Shown here: in pieces, positions 42,804 through 54,917 of the stretch
Position numbering within the stretch: the stretch's first letter is position 1
Layout: every line of letters begins with the position of its first letter
Source: Salticus scenicus
Lineage: Eukaryota > Arthropoda > Arachnida > Araneae > Salticidae
DNA length: 64,000 nt
Direction of reading: 5' to 3'
Assembly: GCA_963930645.1 (NCBI GenBank)
Contig: OZ005654.1
Coordinates: forward strand, 270,794,282 to 270,858,281
Made by a program: the position numbers and the translations under genes
The notes under the pieces: generated by a model
Told to the model about the DNA's origin: nothing
The model's database searches: none
What the model saw: only the letters and a program-made list of their open reading frames with translations

Positions 42804-44716
42804 TGCATAGAGTTAACATTTTAGTACAGTAATTTTTCTTATTTAATGTTTAATAAATGAACTTAAAGTATTCAATTTTAAAATAATTGTTTCGATTAAA
42901 TTGGAACAATTAAAGCAGCTATGATTAAATAGAAAAATAAATATTTTTAAAGAATACATTATTAAGCAAAATTGAGAAACGTTCTCTAAACTTAAACTGA
43001 TCCATAATAAGTGAAACAATGTCTCAGCAAATTTATGCTAATTCCAAAAACTTATATTATTTACTGCATTTTCGTGCTTCCTATTGGCTGGTAAAGTACC
43101 GGCCTGGAACTTTCTAGATAGACTGTTTTATCGTTAGAGTTAGTGACTAAACATTTAGCGATCCCAAAAAAGTTACTAAGGTCGGACCTTTAATAACTAT
43201 CGTGCATCTAAAGTCAACTCTCTTGTGTATGGAACAGTTTTATTGCTTTGTTAAATGCACATTAAAGAATTTACTTTCACAACAGTATCTTCACAGATAT
43301 AATTACGATCCTGACAAAATTTGTACTTAACTTTTACATGATATTTTACATAAAGGGTAAAAACTACTTGTAAAAATTTAAGGTCATAGCTAATATTTTA
43401 CTGTAAATAGTGATCGCAAGAATAGAGGGCTATATTGATGGGGCATATTTAAAATACATTTGTGGTACATGTCGAACACAATATTTATTACCAATTATGT
43501 GGATCACTGGGGCAAAGGACGATAATTTTGCGATAACTTCTCTTAGATACACATCACCTTAACGAGAACATTCTTTTGCTCTACAAAATGTTCAGCATAG
43601 ATTGTCGAAAGATCTTTCTTCGGATTATTCGCTTTTGCGGTTTCACAAAAGTTGTGAAGGACAAGATGATTCTACCGTTTCTTAAAATGTTTGAAATGGC
43701 GTTATGCTGTGATGATCTTCCTCTACTCAAAAACACCTTCAAGAAGTACGAAATTTAAACAGCAATCTCCACATCATGATAATTCCCTGCAAGAAAGAAA
43801 GAAATATTTATCAGTAACTCCCATCCTTCCACTACCTGTTAAACTACATGTAAAATAAGCATGACTGTTATTTCTTACAGTATTCAAAATATAAATGTGT
43901 CTTATAGATATTGCTTTTCTACATAGAGAAAGAATTTAAAATCGAAATTGTTTCAGGACTTTTGATTATATTTTGAATTTGTTACAAATTGCAGAAAAAT
44001 TGGACCATGTTTGTAAGATTAACGTACAGTCTCAGAAGTAAATCAGCTACTGAACATTGTTGTTAAAACGTATGATGAAAATGTTTATTTCATCTCGTTA
44101 AAACAGAAATTTTTGAATTGAAACCTCTACAATATGATTTTTGTTTTATTTTGATTTTTTTTTAAAGTAAATTTTTATTCTTTTTTTCTCAGGCATAGTT
44201 CCATTTAGTAAAGCACTTTTAATGATAAATTAAGAAAATATATGTAAATAAAAAAATATTATCTTGTAAAACACTTGTTAATCTTTTTTCAACATTGAAT
44301 TTGGATTAATCTTCTTCTTTCACACATAAAAAATTCAATAAATTATAATTAATATTACTTTTAAATTACGTTAAGCGGAAATATAAGTTGCAAAATTTTT
44401 ACATCTTCAGAAAATTATTTTCTGCATTCAGAAAGTATATATATTCTTTTTTTCATTTTATAAAGGATTTAAATTTTTATTTATTTATTTATTCAAAATA
44501 AAATAATTAAGTTTTTATTGTCTCCTAATCTTAGGAAAAACATGTAAATCAAACAAGTTTTCCCATATTTCCACAGAAAAACAGTTAATTTTTTCCAGTT
44601 TTTTTTTCTGTTTAATCAACCATCCGTTAAACATATGCCTATAAACTCTTTAACTAGAAATTGTTCTATCATTAAACATCAAACTTTGGTTACAAAAAGT
44701 TAAGGTTAAAAATAAA

Positions 44717-44721
<5 letters not shown>

Positions 44722-44770
<49 letters not shown>
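44722..44770. repeat. (GA)n microsatellite
   Basis: An uninterrupted GA repeat of 49 bp. Confidence 0.97.
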
Positions 44771-44773
<3 letters not shown>

Positions 44774-45472
44774 AAAAAAGTAAGTATAATATATTTAATA
44801 AGTCCATCTACGTACAAGAAGAATAACATTTTTTAATGCATAGTTTCTAAAATTATTACTATAACATCTTTTAAATAAAATAATTTGGTGTAGTACTCAC
44901 ACAACTTTTATTCACGATACATTTGAGCACTGTAAGACCGATTACAGATTAAGAAATACGATAAGATTTACTGTATATGGATATACTTTAAAAAGAGTTT
45001 AAAATAGTTTTAGAAACGTTTAATTTGACAAATATTTCTGTGTGAGGGTGAGTGCCTTTAAATCCTCTTTGAATTCAGAGCATCTACATTTATATATATA
45101 TATATATAAAATAGATATCGAATAAAATTTTATCTTAAAATTTAGCAATTAATAGAACTAAAACAATAATAGCACACTAAAATATAGAACTGAATTTAAC
45201 ACAGAGGAAATAATTACACAAAAAGTTGCGATATAGATTAAGAACCAATGAGTTACGATAGTAACATGAAAAACTTACACTGACCTGAATGATAATAAAA
45301 AAGGACCATTATACTTATGAGAGAGAAAAACATAATACACTAAGGCTGTTCATAAATTTAAAAGTATTTTCCAAATTCTTTAGGCAATTTTCAAACACAT
45401 CATTCCTTGAAACTTACCAATCTTGTTCAATCTTTCCAAATGGCACCCTCATGAATTTGAGCTTCCTTCAAT

Positions 45473-45478
<6 letters not shown>

Positions 45479-45508
<30 letters not shown>
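45479..45508. repeat. (TA)n microsatellite
   Basis: An uninterrupted TA repeat, followed by a short CA run; it truncates R1 copy e. Confidence 0.95.
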
Positions 45509-45512
<4 letters not shown>

Positions 45513-45549
45513 TTATACACACACACATATTAACCTCTAAGATTTAGAC

Positions 45550-45710
45550 TTTCATTTTCAGGCGACCTCAAAACGCGTAATTATTGAAAAAAAAAATCCG
45601 AGTTTAATATCGAATCGCAATCAATACTTTGTCTACCATATGGGTATGAGTATGTAATTATCATTACTAAGCAGTTTTCCTGGACTTGGTAAAATTTAGC
45701 AAAGCACTTT
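45550..45710 (-). repeat. R1 dispersed repeat, copy e (end of one unit joined to head of another)
   Basis: Minus strand: TTTTACCAAGTCCAGGAAAAC (the R1 terminal block) is followed by CATACCCATATGGTAGACAAAG (the R1 head), ATTGCGATTCGATATT and ACGCGTTTTGAGGTCGCCTG. It is cut off by the TA/CA microsatellite at 45479-45530. The end-to-head junction suggests that R1 units can occur in tandem. Confidence 0.7.
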
Positions 45711-45999
45711 TAACAATTTCGTTCAATAAAAAAATTAAATTAAACAAAATTAAATAAATAAAATAATAAAAAAAGTCTTACGCTTAAGTTTAGATAGTTC
45801 TGCATGTTACCTAAAAATTATATACACATCACATAGAGTACTAAAATTTATCACAGTATAAAAATATTAACATAAATTAAATTAAATTAAAAAACATTTT
45901 TATTTCAAAATGGACTAAAATCGCCAGTTCAGCGTATGTGGTTAATACATATACATATGAAAAAATTTAACGCAATAGAATGATAGTCAGTAGGTTGAA

Positions 46000-46085
46000 A
46001 TTCGAAACCAGATTTTGAAATGTAGTTAGAAGACCAAATCCCCCCCACCCCCACCCCTACCCCACTCCCCACCCTCCTCCTATAT
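46000..46085. repeat. C-rich low-complexity stretch
   Basis: CCCCCCACCCCCACCCC-type sequence between 46038 and 46080; the G-rich minus strand gives a spurious Gly/Val-rich frame. Confidence 0.8.
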
Positions 46086-46169
46086 ACATTTAAGCTCATT
46101 ACAACTTGAACATGTTTTGTCATCAAAGATATACTTGTTTCCAACATTTCAGCTTAATCCGATGGTAGG

Positions 46170-46625
46170 AAATCGGTGAGTGCAGCCCTATAGATAAATG
46201 ATAAGTGATTTTCATACCATATTCTATACTAAACATGCTTTTATGAATGTAAAATAATATATGGTTATTTCATTTTGTTTAATGCACGCTAAAGATGTTA
46301 AACTGTACCTAATCGAAATTTTGCTCATAAACGTAATGTATTCGAATTATCTTGCATGTCCCTATACAGGAACTTTTAGTAAGATTTAAAAAAAAAAGGG
46401 TTAAAGTAGCATCCCCATATTATAGAAAATCAGAATACCGAATTTAAATTTCCTGTTAATTTATGTTTTTGAGTTATGCTGATAACAGACTCACAGACAC
46501 ACATAGACCCAAACCGCTAAAAACCTGATTGTTGATTCAGGGAACCTGAAAACGTGTATATATATCAAATTATTAATTTAAAAAAATTGACCCAAAACAA
46601 CACTTTGTCTCTCCTACATGAATAA
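46170..46625 (-). repeat. R1 dispersed repeat, copy f
   Basis: Minus strand: GTAGGAGAGACAAAGTGTTG (head), ACACGTTTTCAGGTTCCCTG, CAGGTTTTTAGCGGTTTGGG, TGTGTGTCTGTGAGTCTG, CATAACTCAAAAACATAAAT, CTGTATAGGGACATGCAAGA, and the signature GCATGTTTAGTATAGAATATGG followed by TATAGGGCTGCACTC. The order is identical to copy h. Confidence 0.88.
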
Positions 46626-47639
46626 AATAAAGCAAAAAATTCTGTTCATTTTCCCTAGTTTTTTTCTCTTTAATCAACCATCCATTTACAATCCATTTAA
46701 CTTATACATATAAAGTTTTCAACTAGAAATTGTTCTATCATGGAACATCAAACATGGGTCACAACGAGTCAAGGTGAAAAAGAGAATCAAAGAAGGGGGT
46801 ATGAAGTTCTTAATAGGTCCAACTACATAAGAGAAGAATAACCTTTATTATGCATATATTTTCTAAAATTATTACTTATAATATTTCTTAAATATAAAAA
46901 AAGATGGAATAGTGACTTTCAACCACTCCCACAACCTTGAAAAAAGGCTATTGCTTTTATAACCTTGAAATAAAAATGTAGAGGTCCTTGCTTTTTATCG
47001 CGCTGCCTACATCTGATGCTGTAGAACAGCATTTATTTGAATTAAATTACGGCATATACACTTGAACAATCGTTATAATAACTAAAATGAACATTTATAT
47101 AATCAGATAATTGTTAACTAATTCCTTCCTTTATTCTTTTTCTTTTTATATATGCATACGCTTGTAGATTATTATGACAAATTGCACAATTACTCGTAAC
47201 TTGATAATATAAAGCAAGAAAGAAAAACCGTGCGATTCGCGTAAATTAAAAAATAAATGCTTTTCAACTTTATTGGAAAAAATTAAAAACGTATAGTACA
47301 ATTGAAATTGCACTTCGAAAAGTTTAGACTGATACTCCGTAATTTATCTGAATATTTTTGTGTAGACTGTAAATCAATTATTAATGCTAATTATACTACA
47401 TTTTAATGGAAATATGTTTTTCTTCTTCTGAGTTGTATTCAAATTTGATTATATTTTGTGCGCCATAAAGGTAGATTAAAGTATGTTCAGAAACTATCTC
47501 AGACCAAAATGTATCTGAATTCTTTTGTCAATTTCTCTGCACAAACTAGTAGTACTATTTATACTATTTTAAATAGAATAAATGCTATAGTGAACTTAAA
47601 TACACTCCTCATATTTATAGGGGTACTTGATGTTTTTGA
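46626..47639. other. AT-rich DNA
   Basis: No gene is supported. The open frame that starts near 47458 only becomes protein-like after about 47640. Confidence 0.4.
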
Positions 47640-48160
47640 AATAACTAATGCAAAAATGATTGTGAGCCGGATTGTGCCAGACACAATACAACACACAATT
47701 CAGAATCATATGGCAGTACAAGGTCGGAAATGCTATCCTGACACGGTGGCTTTTACAGAATTATCAGAAATAAAAATGCAATGCGTAAGTGGTTATTCGT
47801 TTTAATAATGAATGATCAATGAATATTGTTGGTGATGGATGAATGTACATGGACAAAAGAAGCATGGGTCAAAGTGTTCGAAATTCTATCCACCGACTTC
47901 AAAGCGGTACTCATTGGTTATAAAAATGATATACGTACAACTATCATTAAAACGAATACTTACTTACGCGGAGTCTTTTTATTTCTGAAGTATCTGTATA
48001 CACCGTCGCGTCAGTAGCATTTCCGAAACTGCCGTATGATTTTGAGTCGTCAGGAGGAAATCTAACACTCCTAGAAGTTCTGAAACGTGGTACAGAAAGA
48101 CTCTGCATAAGCTTTAAAATTCTATTGAACAGATATTAATTAAAATGCTTCAGGAAAAGG
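47640..48160 (+). pseudogene. Unrecognised decayed protein-coding sequence
   Basis: Three successive open stretches in different frames have ordinary protein composition, unlike the Lys/Asn/Ile-rich translations of the surrounding DNA: about 47640-47805 (NAKMIVSRIVPDTIQHTIQN to VAFTELSEIK), 47835-47990 (VMDECTWTKEAWVKVFEILS to DIRTTIIKTN) and about 47972-48140 (FISEVSVYTVASVAFPKLPY to LLEVLKRGTERLCISF). They appear to be consecutive parts of one protein broken by frameshifts, although exons are also possible. I do not recognise the family. The following 48200-48380 (GTCTATTCGCCGTATAGC, CAGAAATCGAAGACGCAG) may be part of the same relic. Confidence 0.5.
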
Positions 48161-49457
48161 TACCTATACATGTATTGAAATATAAAAAGTGTGATTTGTA
48201 AGTGGAAGTGCAATGTCTATTCGCCGTATAGCTAATGAAATTTGGAGGGGTAAAAACTTCTGAAGAAAATCTGGAACTGCTGATTCTGTGTAAAAGAGAT
48301 CTGGTGCTAAATCAGAGGGTTTGTTTTTACAGAAATCGAAGACGCAGAATCCATTTTACTGCTCTACCATTTTACGGCTTAAATTACCTGCAATTATAAT
48401 GAAATGGTTTCGGTATCAATGTTTACACGTGTTTTCAATAATTGGTAATTAGCAAAATATGTTAAAAGAAGAAATAATAATAATAATAATAATAAAGCAA
48501 TAAACGATTAGTATAAAATGATAAGATTGGTTTGGTTTTGACGCTCTACGTCTTTTTTCACTGTAACACAAGTTTTGTTCACTACTTTTTTTTTTTTTTT
48601 TTCTTTTATTAGAATTTTCAGTGTTCAGTTCAGTTTTAGTTAGGAATTAGCTTTTTCTCCATACATTTTTCATTTATTCAAAAGATGTGTTCTTCTTATG
48701 GAGAGTTTAAGAGGTTCAGTAACAATAAATATTCAATTTAGCAAGAATTTGAATAGCAATTTAGAATAAATAATAATAATAAAAAAAAAAAAACTATTTA
48801 TAAATCACCATTACGCTCTCTCTTTCTTTTGACGGAGACCTTTTCCCTTCAGACAATGCAAAATTATGCAAACTATGTTTTTTTTGTTTGTTTGTTTTAG
48901 GACTGAGGGTCTATTAGTCTCAATCTGGGATTGTTGCGTTGTCGATTTCGATAGTTGGACATTTGTCGAAATCTAAAATTTATCGAAAATATAACTGAAT
49001 AATTTGAAAGAGATGTTATAATTTGAAAAAGGAAAAAAAAAAAAAAAAAAAATAGTCCTCCGTCCTAAACTAAATTCTGCTTTTGCCAGAATTTCATCAA
49101 AATCTTTTATTATTAATATTATTATTATTATTATTGAAAGAAAAAAAAAAGAAAATTAATAATAATCAGTATTGTTACAAGCGATATCGAAAAAGTTTTT
49201 TTAATAATTTTGAATTAGGAAATAAAAAGTGCGCGTGAAATAATATGAAATAAAAATAAGTAAAAAAATGAATTTAATGATTTAATGTTTCTGTTTTTCG
49301 GGGGCTGCTCATGCATATAAAAAATGCGCATTAAAACGAGTCGAAGAAGGAAGCGAAATAAGTATTGAGTTATATTACGATAAATACGATATATAATATG
49401 ATACGATACATTAGACCTATCGTCCAGGGTTAGTAGGCATTTTCATTGAAAGAAATA
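48161..49457. other. AT-rich DNA with triplet and homopolymer repeats
   Basis: AAT-type repeats near 48474-48495 and 49110-49135, T run at 48586-48602 and A run at 49032-49052. No gene. Confidence 0.4.
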
Positions 49458-49575
49458 GTTTGTTCGTTCGGTGCAACTTGCACATTAGTCCCGTGAGGTA
49501 CAACTTTCACATTAGTCCCTTGAGGTACAACTTTCACTTTAGTCCCGTCAGGCACAACTTGCACATTAGTCCCCT
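49458..49575 (-). repeat. 27-bp minisatellite encoding a 9-residue repeat
   Basis: Units start at 49485, 49512, 49539 and 49566, exactly 27 bp apart, plus a diverged part-unit before 49485. On the minus strand one frame stays open across them (49678 to 49430) and reads GTNVQVVPD, GTKVKVVPQ, GTNVKVVPH, GTNVQVAPN. The exact multiple of three and mostly conservative changes suggest that it was, or is, coding sequence. No gene around it is recognised. Confidence 0.75.
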
Positions 49576-49810
49576 TTAAATATAGTGACCAGCGAAGCTG
49601 GCAAAGCATTCGTTGATTCACTACCTCAATTGATTTTTTTTTTAAATATATTTTTAGGAATATTGGGGCCTTTGACATTTAAATATAGCCAAGACAAGAT
49701 AATCCATGATTCTCGATATATTCGACAACGCGCATGTCTCCCAAATTGTCACACACACACACCCACACCCACATATATATATATATATATATCTGAATTC
49801 CAATTTTCAA

Positions 49811-49954
49811 AAGAAGCGGGAGAGCCATCCCTTCCGTGGAGGATCAAAATTGTGATGGCATGTGTCCGGACCACCTCTAGGGGTGTGTCCCAGACCGTCG
49901 CCAATTGCCCATCTGCGCAGCACTAGTGCGACGTTAAACCCAACCATCCATCCA
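49811..49954 (+). mobile_element. tRNA-derived SINE, copy F (5'-truncated) with 12-bp target-site duplication
   Basis: Only the last ~144 bp of the family is present: AGAAGCGGGAGAGCCATCCC, ATTGTGATGGCATGTG, ACCACCTCTAGGGGTGTG, GTGCGACGTTAAACCC and a CCAT-type tail. TCCAATTTTCAA flanks it on both sides (49799-49810 and 49955-49966), so the truncation happened at insertion. Confidence 0.93.
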
Positions 49955-49966
49955 TCCAATTTTCAA

Positions 49967-51160
49967 TTCATTAATTCCCTTTTTTATTTTTTTTCGGTTG
50001 GCAACAAGTTAAAATAAACAATTTATAACTGAATATTAAAAGAAAAAAATATGAAACTATATTTTATTTTAGTGGGGCATTTTAATGTAGATTTTGGTTT
50101 AGAAGACGGTTGGGACTTCGTCGAAGCATTATTATTTGACAATAATCCAAAAGTCTATACAACGAGAGGCGTACAACAAGAAGCAATTTATTTTTTCAAA
50201 AAAAAAAAAAAAAAAAAAAAAAAAAACGAATGGGTGTTTATACACATGTATATGTACATTGTTACCGCATGCCTCTAAATGAAATAACTGCTTAAAAAAA
50301 TAAATAAAAATAAAAGCATCTCGTCCAAAATGTAATACCTTACATTCTCTTTTCTTTTTTCTTTCTTTCTTTCTTTCTTCTTCTTCTTTTTCTTTTTTTT
50401 TTAATAAAGACATTTAAGATTTTTTAAAAATAATTTTTTTATAAGCGGGTTAAGCAAAAACTGAAATGTTTATTAAAATATGTGTTGTCTGAACCATTTT
50501 ATATCTAAGTAAGTTTTTTCTTCGGATTTATATTCTGTCCTTACAAAGAACTAATTAAAGAATAAGTGGTTATACGAGATGTAACAGAAATAATAGGGTA
50601 ATTGTTATCAAATATTTATACGCAGTATTCAGAAGGGAAGCAATTTTGCACTTAAGTAATTTAGAGTAATCTAAGTAATGCAAGAAACAAAGTATAAGTT
50701 AGATCTTAATCTACTACAATACCCAGAAAGCGACAATAAACTTTTGAAAGCAATTTTAGTTGATTTTTGATTATATGATTATTATATGATTATTATATGA
50801 TCAGAATGAGGGGTTTTTTTTTTCTACTGATTCTAAACAATGGGAATCTAAAAGAATTGTAGAATAAAATTAATTGTTTCTTTTGTATAAAGAGATATGT
50901 AGCGCATCATCCAACATCAACTACTTAATTTTAAGAATAAGGGGACGTAAAGAAATATGTAAGATTAAAAAAAAGTTTCTTTGGGATTCTAATATAAAGT
51001 ATACATGCAAAGTTGCCGATTTCAGGATGATATTTTAACTTAGTAATATAAGAGTTTTTCATGTAATATATTCATATATTTTTAATTTAAAATTCTCAAA
51101 CTTTTATTTATTTATTTTTTTAATAAGCTCCGTTCTTATATATTTTATAATCACCGTTTT
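49967..51160. other. AT-rich DNA
   Basis: A27 run at about 50199-50226, CTTT repeats near 50354-50378, and (TGATTATTATA)-type repeats near 50770. No gene. Confidence 0.45.
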
Positions 51161-52505
51161 AGTTCCCCATCATACTATAGGTATGGGGAACTTAGGTAAT
51201 CGTGAAAAATTTCGACCTCGGTTTTTTTAATTTTTTATACGTTTTCAGGTGTGAGGAATCCGAAAATGACAAAATTTGTATGGTGTCTGTCTGTAGGGTG
51301 TCTGTTAGTGTGTTAGTCCGTTAGTGTGTGAGTCCGTTAGTGTGTCGGTCCGTTAGTGTGTCAGTTCGTTAGTGTGTTAGTCCGTTAGTGTGTTAGTCTG
51401 TTAACACGATATCTCACGAACAAATGATCGCAGAGAGGTCAGATCGGTTTTAAAATATTACTTTCGATACTGGCAAGAACCTTATTTATTTGAAACATTC
51501 GAATTAAAAAACTTCGTAAGTTATGAGAAATTTACGATTTTCTTAACATGGGAGAATAGGACAAAAATTCACTTAAACGTGCATTAAATGGAAACTTTTT
51601 ACTGTAAAAATGTCAGACCAGTTTTAAAATATCAGTTTTGATGCCAGAATGAACATCAGCAACTAAAAATATGCTACTTTGAAAATTTCGCAAGTTATTG
51701 AAAATTTACCAATTTCTTAACATGGCAGTATAGGGTAAAATTTCACATAAACGTCAATTTTGAGAGATATTTTCATCGTAAAGATGTCAGACTACTTTTG
51801 AAATATTATTTAGAACACTGGCATGAGCATTAATGACTATGAATTTTCCAATATAAAAATTTCGTAAGTTATTGGGAATTTACGAATTTCTTAACATGGC
51901 AGAATAGAGAAAAAATTCACATAAACGTCAATCTTGAGGGATATTTTCATCGTAAAAGTGTCAAACCACTTTTTAAATGTTATTTTGGATACTGGCATGA
52001 ATATCATAGACTATGATTTTTCCAATTTAAAAAATTCGTAAGTTATTTGGAATTTACGATTTACTTAACATGTCAGAATAAGGCAAAATTGAGCATAAAC
52101 TTCCATTTTGAGGATCATAAATACATTAGACAACTTCAAAATTACATTTATGATATTTGTTTGAACATGATTGAATACAAATATTCTAATAGGAGATTTT
52201 CGTAAATTATTCGTAATTTACGATTTTATCAGCATAGCGAACATTTAAATTTTTCATATAAATATGAATTTTGAGGATTATTGCATTGGAAATAGTAGCA
52301 TGAAAGCTAAACACCGGAATTTACCCTTATAAAATAAATTAATAGATTAGAATAAGATAAATTTATCGAAGTGAACGGTGGATAGCCTATTAGGCGGGCA
52401 TTTACTTCTGTCACTGTATCAAGCTTTGGTCAAATTCATTTCATTAACATGATTACAATATGTCTCGCACTAGAAATTTATGAGAACATAAATATGATGG
52501 GAACT
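51161..52505. mobile_element. R2 element, copy 2 (opposite orientation to copy 1)
   Basis: Starts AGTTCCCCATCATACTATAG, with the subterminal inverted patch GGTATGGGGAACT; the far end (reverse complement AGTTCCCATCATATTTATG) has lost one C. It is collinear with copy 1 when reversed, including all five ~175-bp units. The homology continues about 26 bp past the end (GAGCAGAGTCCACCTATGCC), so the true boundary may lie outside the 14-bp repeat. Confidence 0.78.
51290..51410. repeat. 18-bp minisatellite, expanded in R2 copy 2
   Basis: About five or six units of GTGTGTTAGTCCGTTAGT in tandem. The matching place in copy 1 (about 1775-1812) has only a few short ACTAAC-type units, so the copies differ by repeat expansion. 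Confidence 0.85.
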
Positions 52506-52949
52506 GAGCAGAGTCCACCTATGCCAACTAGTTTACATGACAATAACATGAGTATGCTTTTATCTGAGGTATTATCTCAAGAGCGTACAGTACCTAACTT
52601 TACCGACAACCAAAGCTCTTGTTATTCTATGGAGAAATTTGTTTCTGGAATTACTCATCACTTAATGTACTTTTTAAAATTTCGTTTTTACATACAGCAA
52701 AATTCACAACCGTTAAACTGTTACTCGCTTCCCAAAAATTATTATTTTTATTATTTTTAGTTTAAAATATACGAGAAATTAACTAAGTGCATTTTTTGAC
52801 TTTTTTAGTTGTAAAAGGAATTTAAAATAATAATAATAATTTAAAAAAATGGTAATGAGTAATTCTGGATACACATTTTCCCAAAGAATAATATTGGCTG
52901 CCAAAAATTTTAAATAATTTTTTGTGAAGGTTTTAATTCCGTAATAGTA

Positions 52950-52987
<38 letters not shown>

Positions 52988-53711
52988 AAAAAAATAGTAG
53001 TAACAAAATAATGAAACTTACGTACAAAATAAGTAAATAAATAATAATAATAATAATGATAATAAATAAAAAAAAAAAACTAGACTGACCACAGCGACTT
53101 TTCTGTAAAAGCTACAATTGAGATTCATCTTATTTTATTAACGAAAAATCTTCGTCTGTTCAAATTATTAAATGTATAGACATTTTAAATACCATTAGAG
53201 AAAATAGTCATAATAACTTGATACATCTCCATAAATTTCTGGAGTTAAATTGTTTGCAAATTTTCTTTTACTAAAATTATGGGTTGATATTCAGAAATTC
53301 TATCTTTCTTACATCCTGAGTAAGGGACATATAAAATAAGAAATTGTCGTATAATCAAAGTAATAGAACAAATAATCATCTGAATAAACTAATTCTAAAT
53401 ACAAATTTTTAGACAATCAATAACTTAAACTACTGTTTTAATTTAATTCAGATTGATAAATAATTTGCATCGATCATATTTTTCAAAAAAGTCAAGTTTG
53501 TGCAAAACTACATGTTGATATGGATTTCTTTTTTTTTTTTTTAATAACGTTATGACTGTTAGAAAAAAACATTCCATTGTAATCGACGGATAACAAAGAA
53601 CAAACCACGTTTTATATATTATTGATCTAAATCCTGGAATGTATGCAATAACCTTAGTATATGCATAATATGAATATATATTCATTAATTGTAATAATAA
53701 TGGTTATAGTC
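52506..53711. other. AT-rich DNA; short open frame overlapping the R2 end
   Basis: A frame open from 52449 to 52760 (+) begins inside the R2 end; the part beyond it (MPTSLHDNNMSMLLSEVLSQ, then QERTVPNF) has reasonable protein composition, but there is no recognised similarity. The remainder is AT-rich with an A32 run at 52953-52984 and AAT repeats. Confidence 0.4.
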
Positions 53712-54550
53712 CAGTGGTCGCCAATATTTTTCTTTTCACGGACCACCAAATTGATAATTTAATATACCGCGGACCACACTGAAAAAATTTAAATATATTT
53801 CTAGCATACTGATCAGAGAACCCTGTTCTATTAATATTAAATAGACTTATTTAAGGTAAAAAAATAGAAATACTTATTTTATTATAAGAAAAAAATTATT
53901 ATAAGATAAATACATATTTAATCACAAAGATGATGCTTAAAATTCTTTTAATATAATAAAACAATTATAGAGTAATCATGAATGTATTCTTATTGTTTCT
54001 AAATTATAAAAATTTGAGACGAGAGTTTAAATCAGTGTTGCCAGATGTGGCCTTTTTTTATTCAATATTTACCAATAATTTTGAGAAGTGACATTTGATA
54101 CACATAATAGACCATCAATCTTCAAATAAAAATTATTGGTGACTATTAAAAAAAAAAAAAAAATCTAGCAACCCTGGTTTAAATTACCACGATAAATTTT
54201 TATTTCTATATATAAAACTATATTTACTAAATCTAGTAATATGTATATTTTAAGATAATGAAAATCACTGTGATGTTATATTTTTAACGTGCATTTCAAT
54301 ATTTTGAAGAATTCGAATATTATGATAAATTTATAACAATTGTAGCTAGGTATCAAATACAGGTAAGAAATTCAAAGCGATTTCTATGCCTGATACGAAA
54401 TACAAATTTTTGTGATAAATGATTAAATAAATGTTCCATTCAACTTCTCGCTCATCCAGAAAATTCTGAAGTCTAATGCTGTGTGTATGAGTGATTAAAA
54501 AAAAAAAAAAAAAAAAAAAAAAAGTGAAAATTAACCAAGTATAATTCGTA

Positions 54551-54594
54551 ATAAGGACAGGTATTTAGAGAAATAAGGACAGGTATTTAGAGAA
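54551..54594. repeat. 22-bp tandem duplication
   Basis: Two perfect copies of ATAAGGACAGGTATTTAGAG plus AA, inside the outer hAT element. Confidence 0.9.
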
Positions 54595-54917
54595 ATTAAA
54601 ATAGAGCTAGTATTTACAAAGCCGTGTTAATAAACTGTAAAAAATTGTAAACTCGCTGCGAAAATTTAGTTGTAAATTTTACGGTTAATCATTATTTTTT
54701 ATGCTTAAGTTTGCCGTATTTTCCTTAATTTACACTAATTTCTTTTGTAAATTCCACGGTTCACAAAAAAATTTACTTCTGAATGGGTGCAGCAAGGTTT
54801 CAATTTTTTGTAGCGTACTTTCGAAGCTGTAAAATGAACAGGACGATGGGAGGACAGATAAATTAAAAATTTTAAATTGGAGAAGTTGTAAAATTTTTAG
54901 GGAAATATGTGTAGCTA

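Larger units (their letters stand above)
42801..45549. other. AT-rich DNA; one short open frame of unknown meaning
   Basis: 43576-43758 (+) is open for 60 codons (contains RLFCGFTKVV-like text and a CCDDLPLL patch) but has no recognised similarity, no clear splice sites and no support, so I do not call it a gene. Otherwise AT-rich with microsatellites. Confidence 0.35.

Noticed and set aside
43576..43758. 60-codon open frame with Cys/Leu-rich sequence
   Set aside because: Too short and without motif, start context or flanking exons; left as an intergenic note only.
46020..46085. Gly/Val-rich minus-strand frame as a structural protein fragment
   Set aside because: It is produced by the C-rich low-complexity stretch and stops in R1 sequence.
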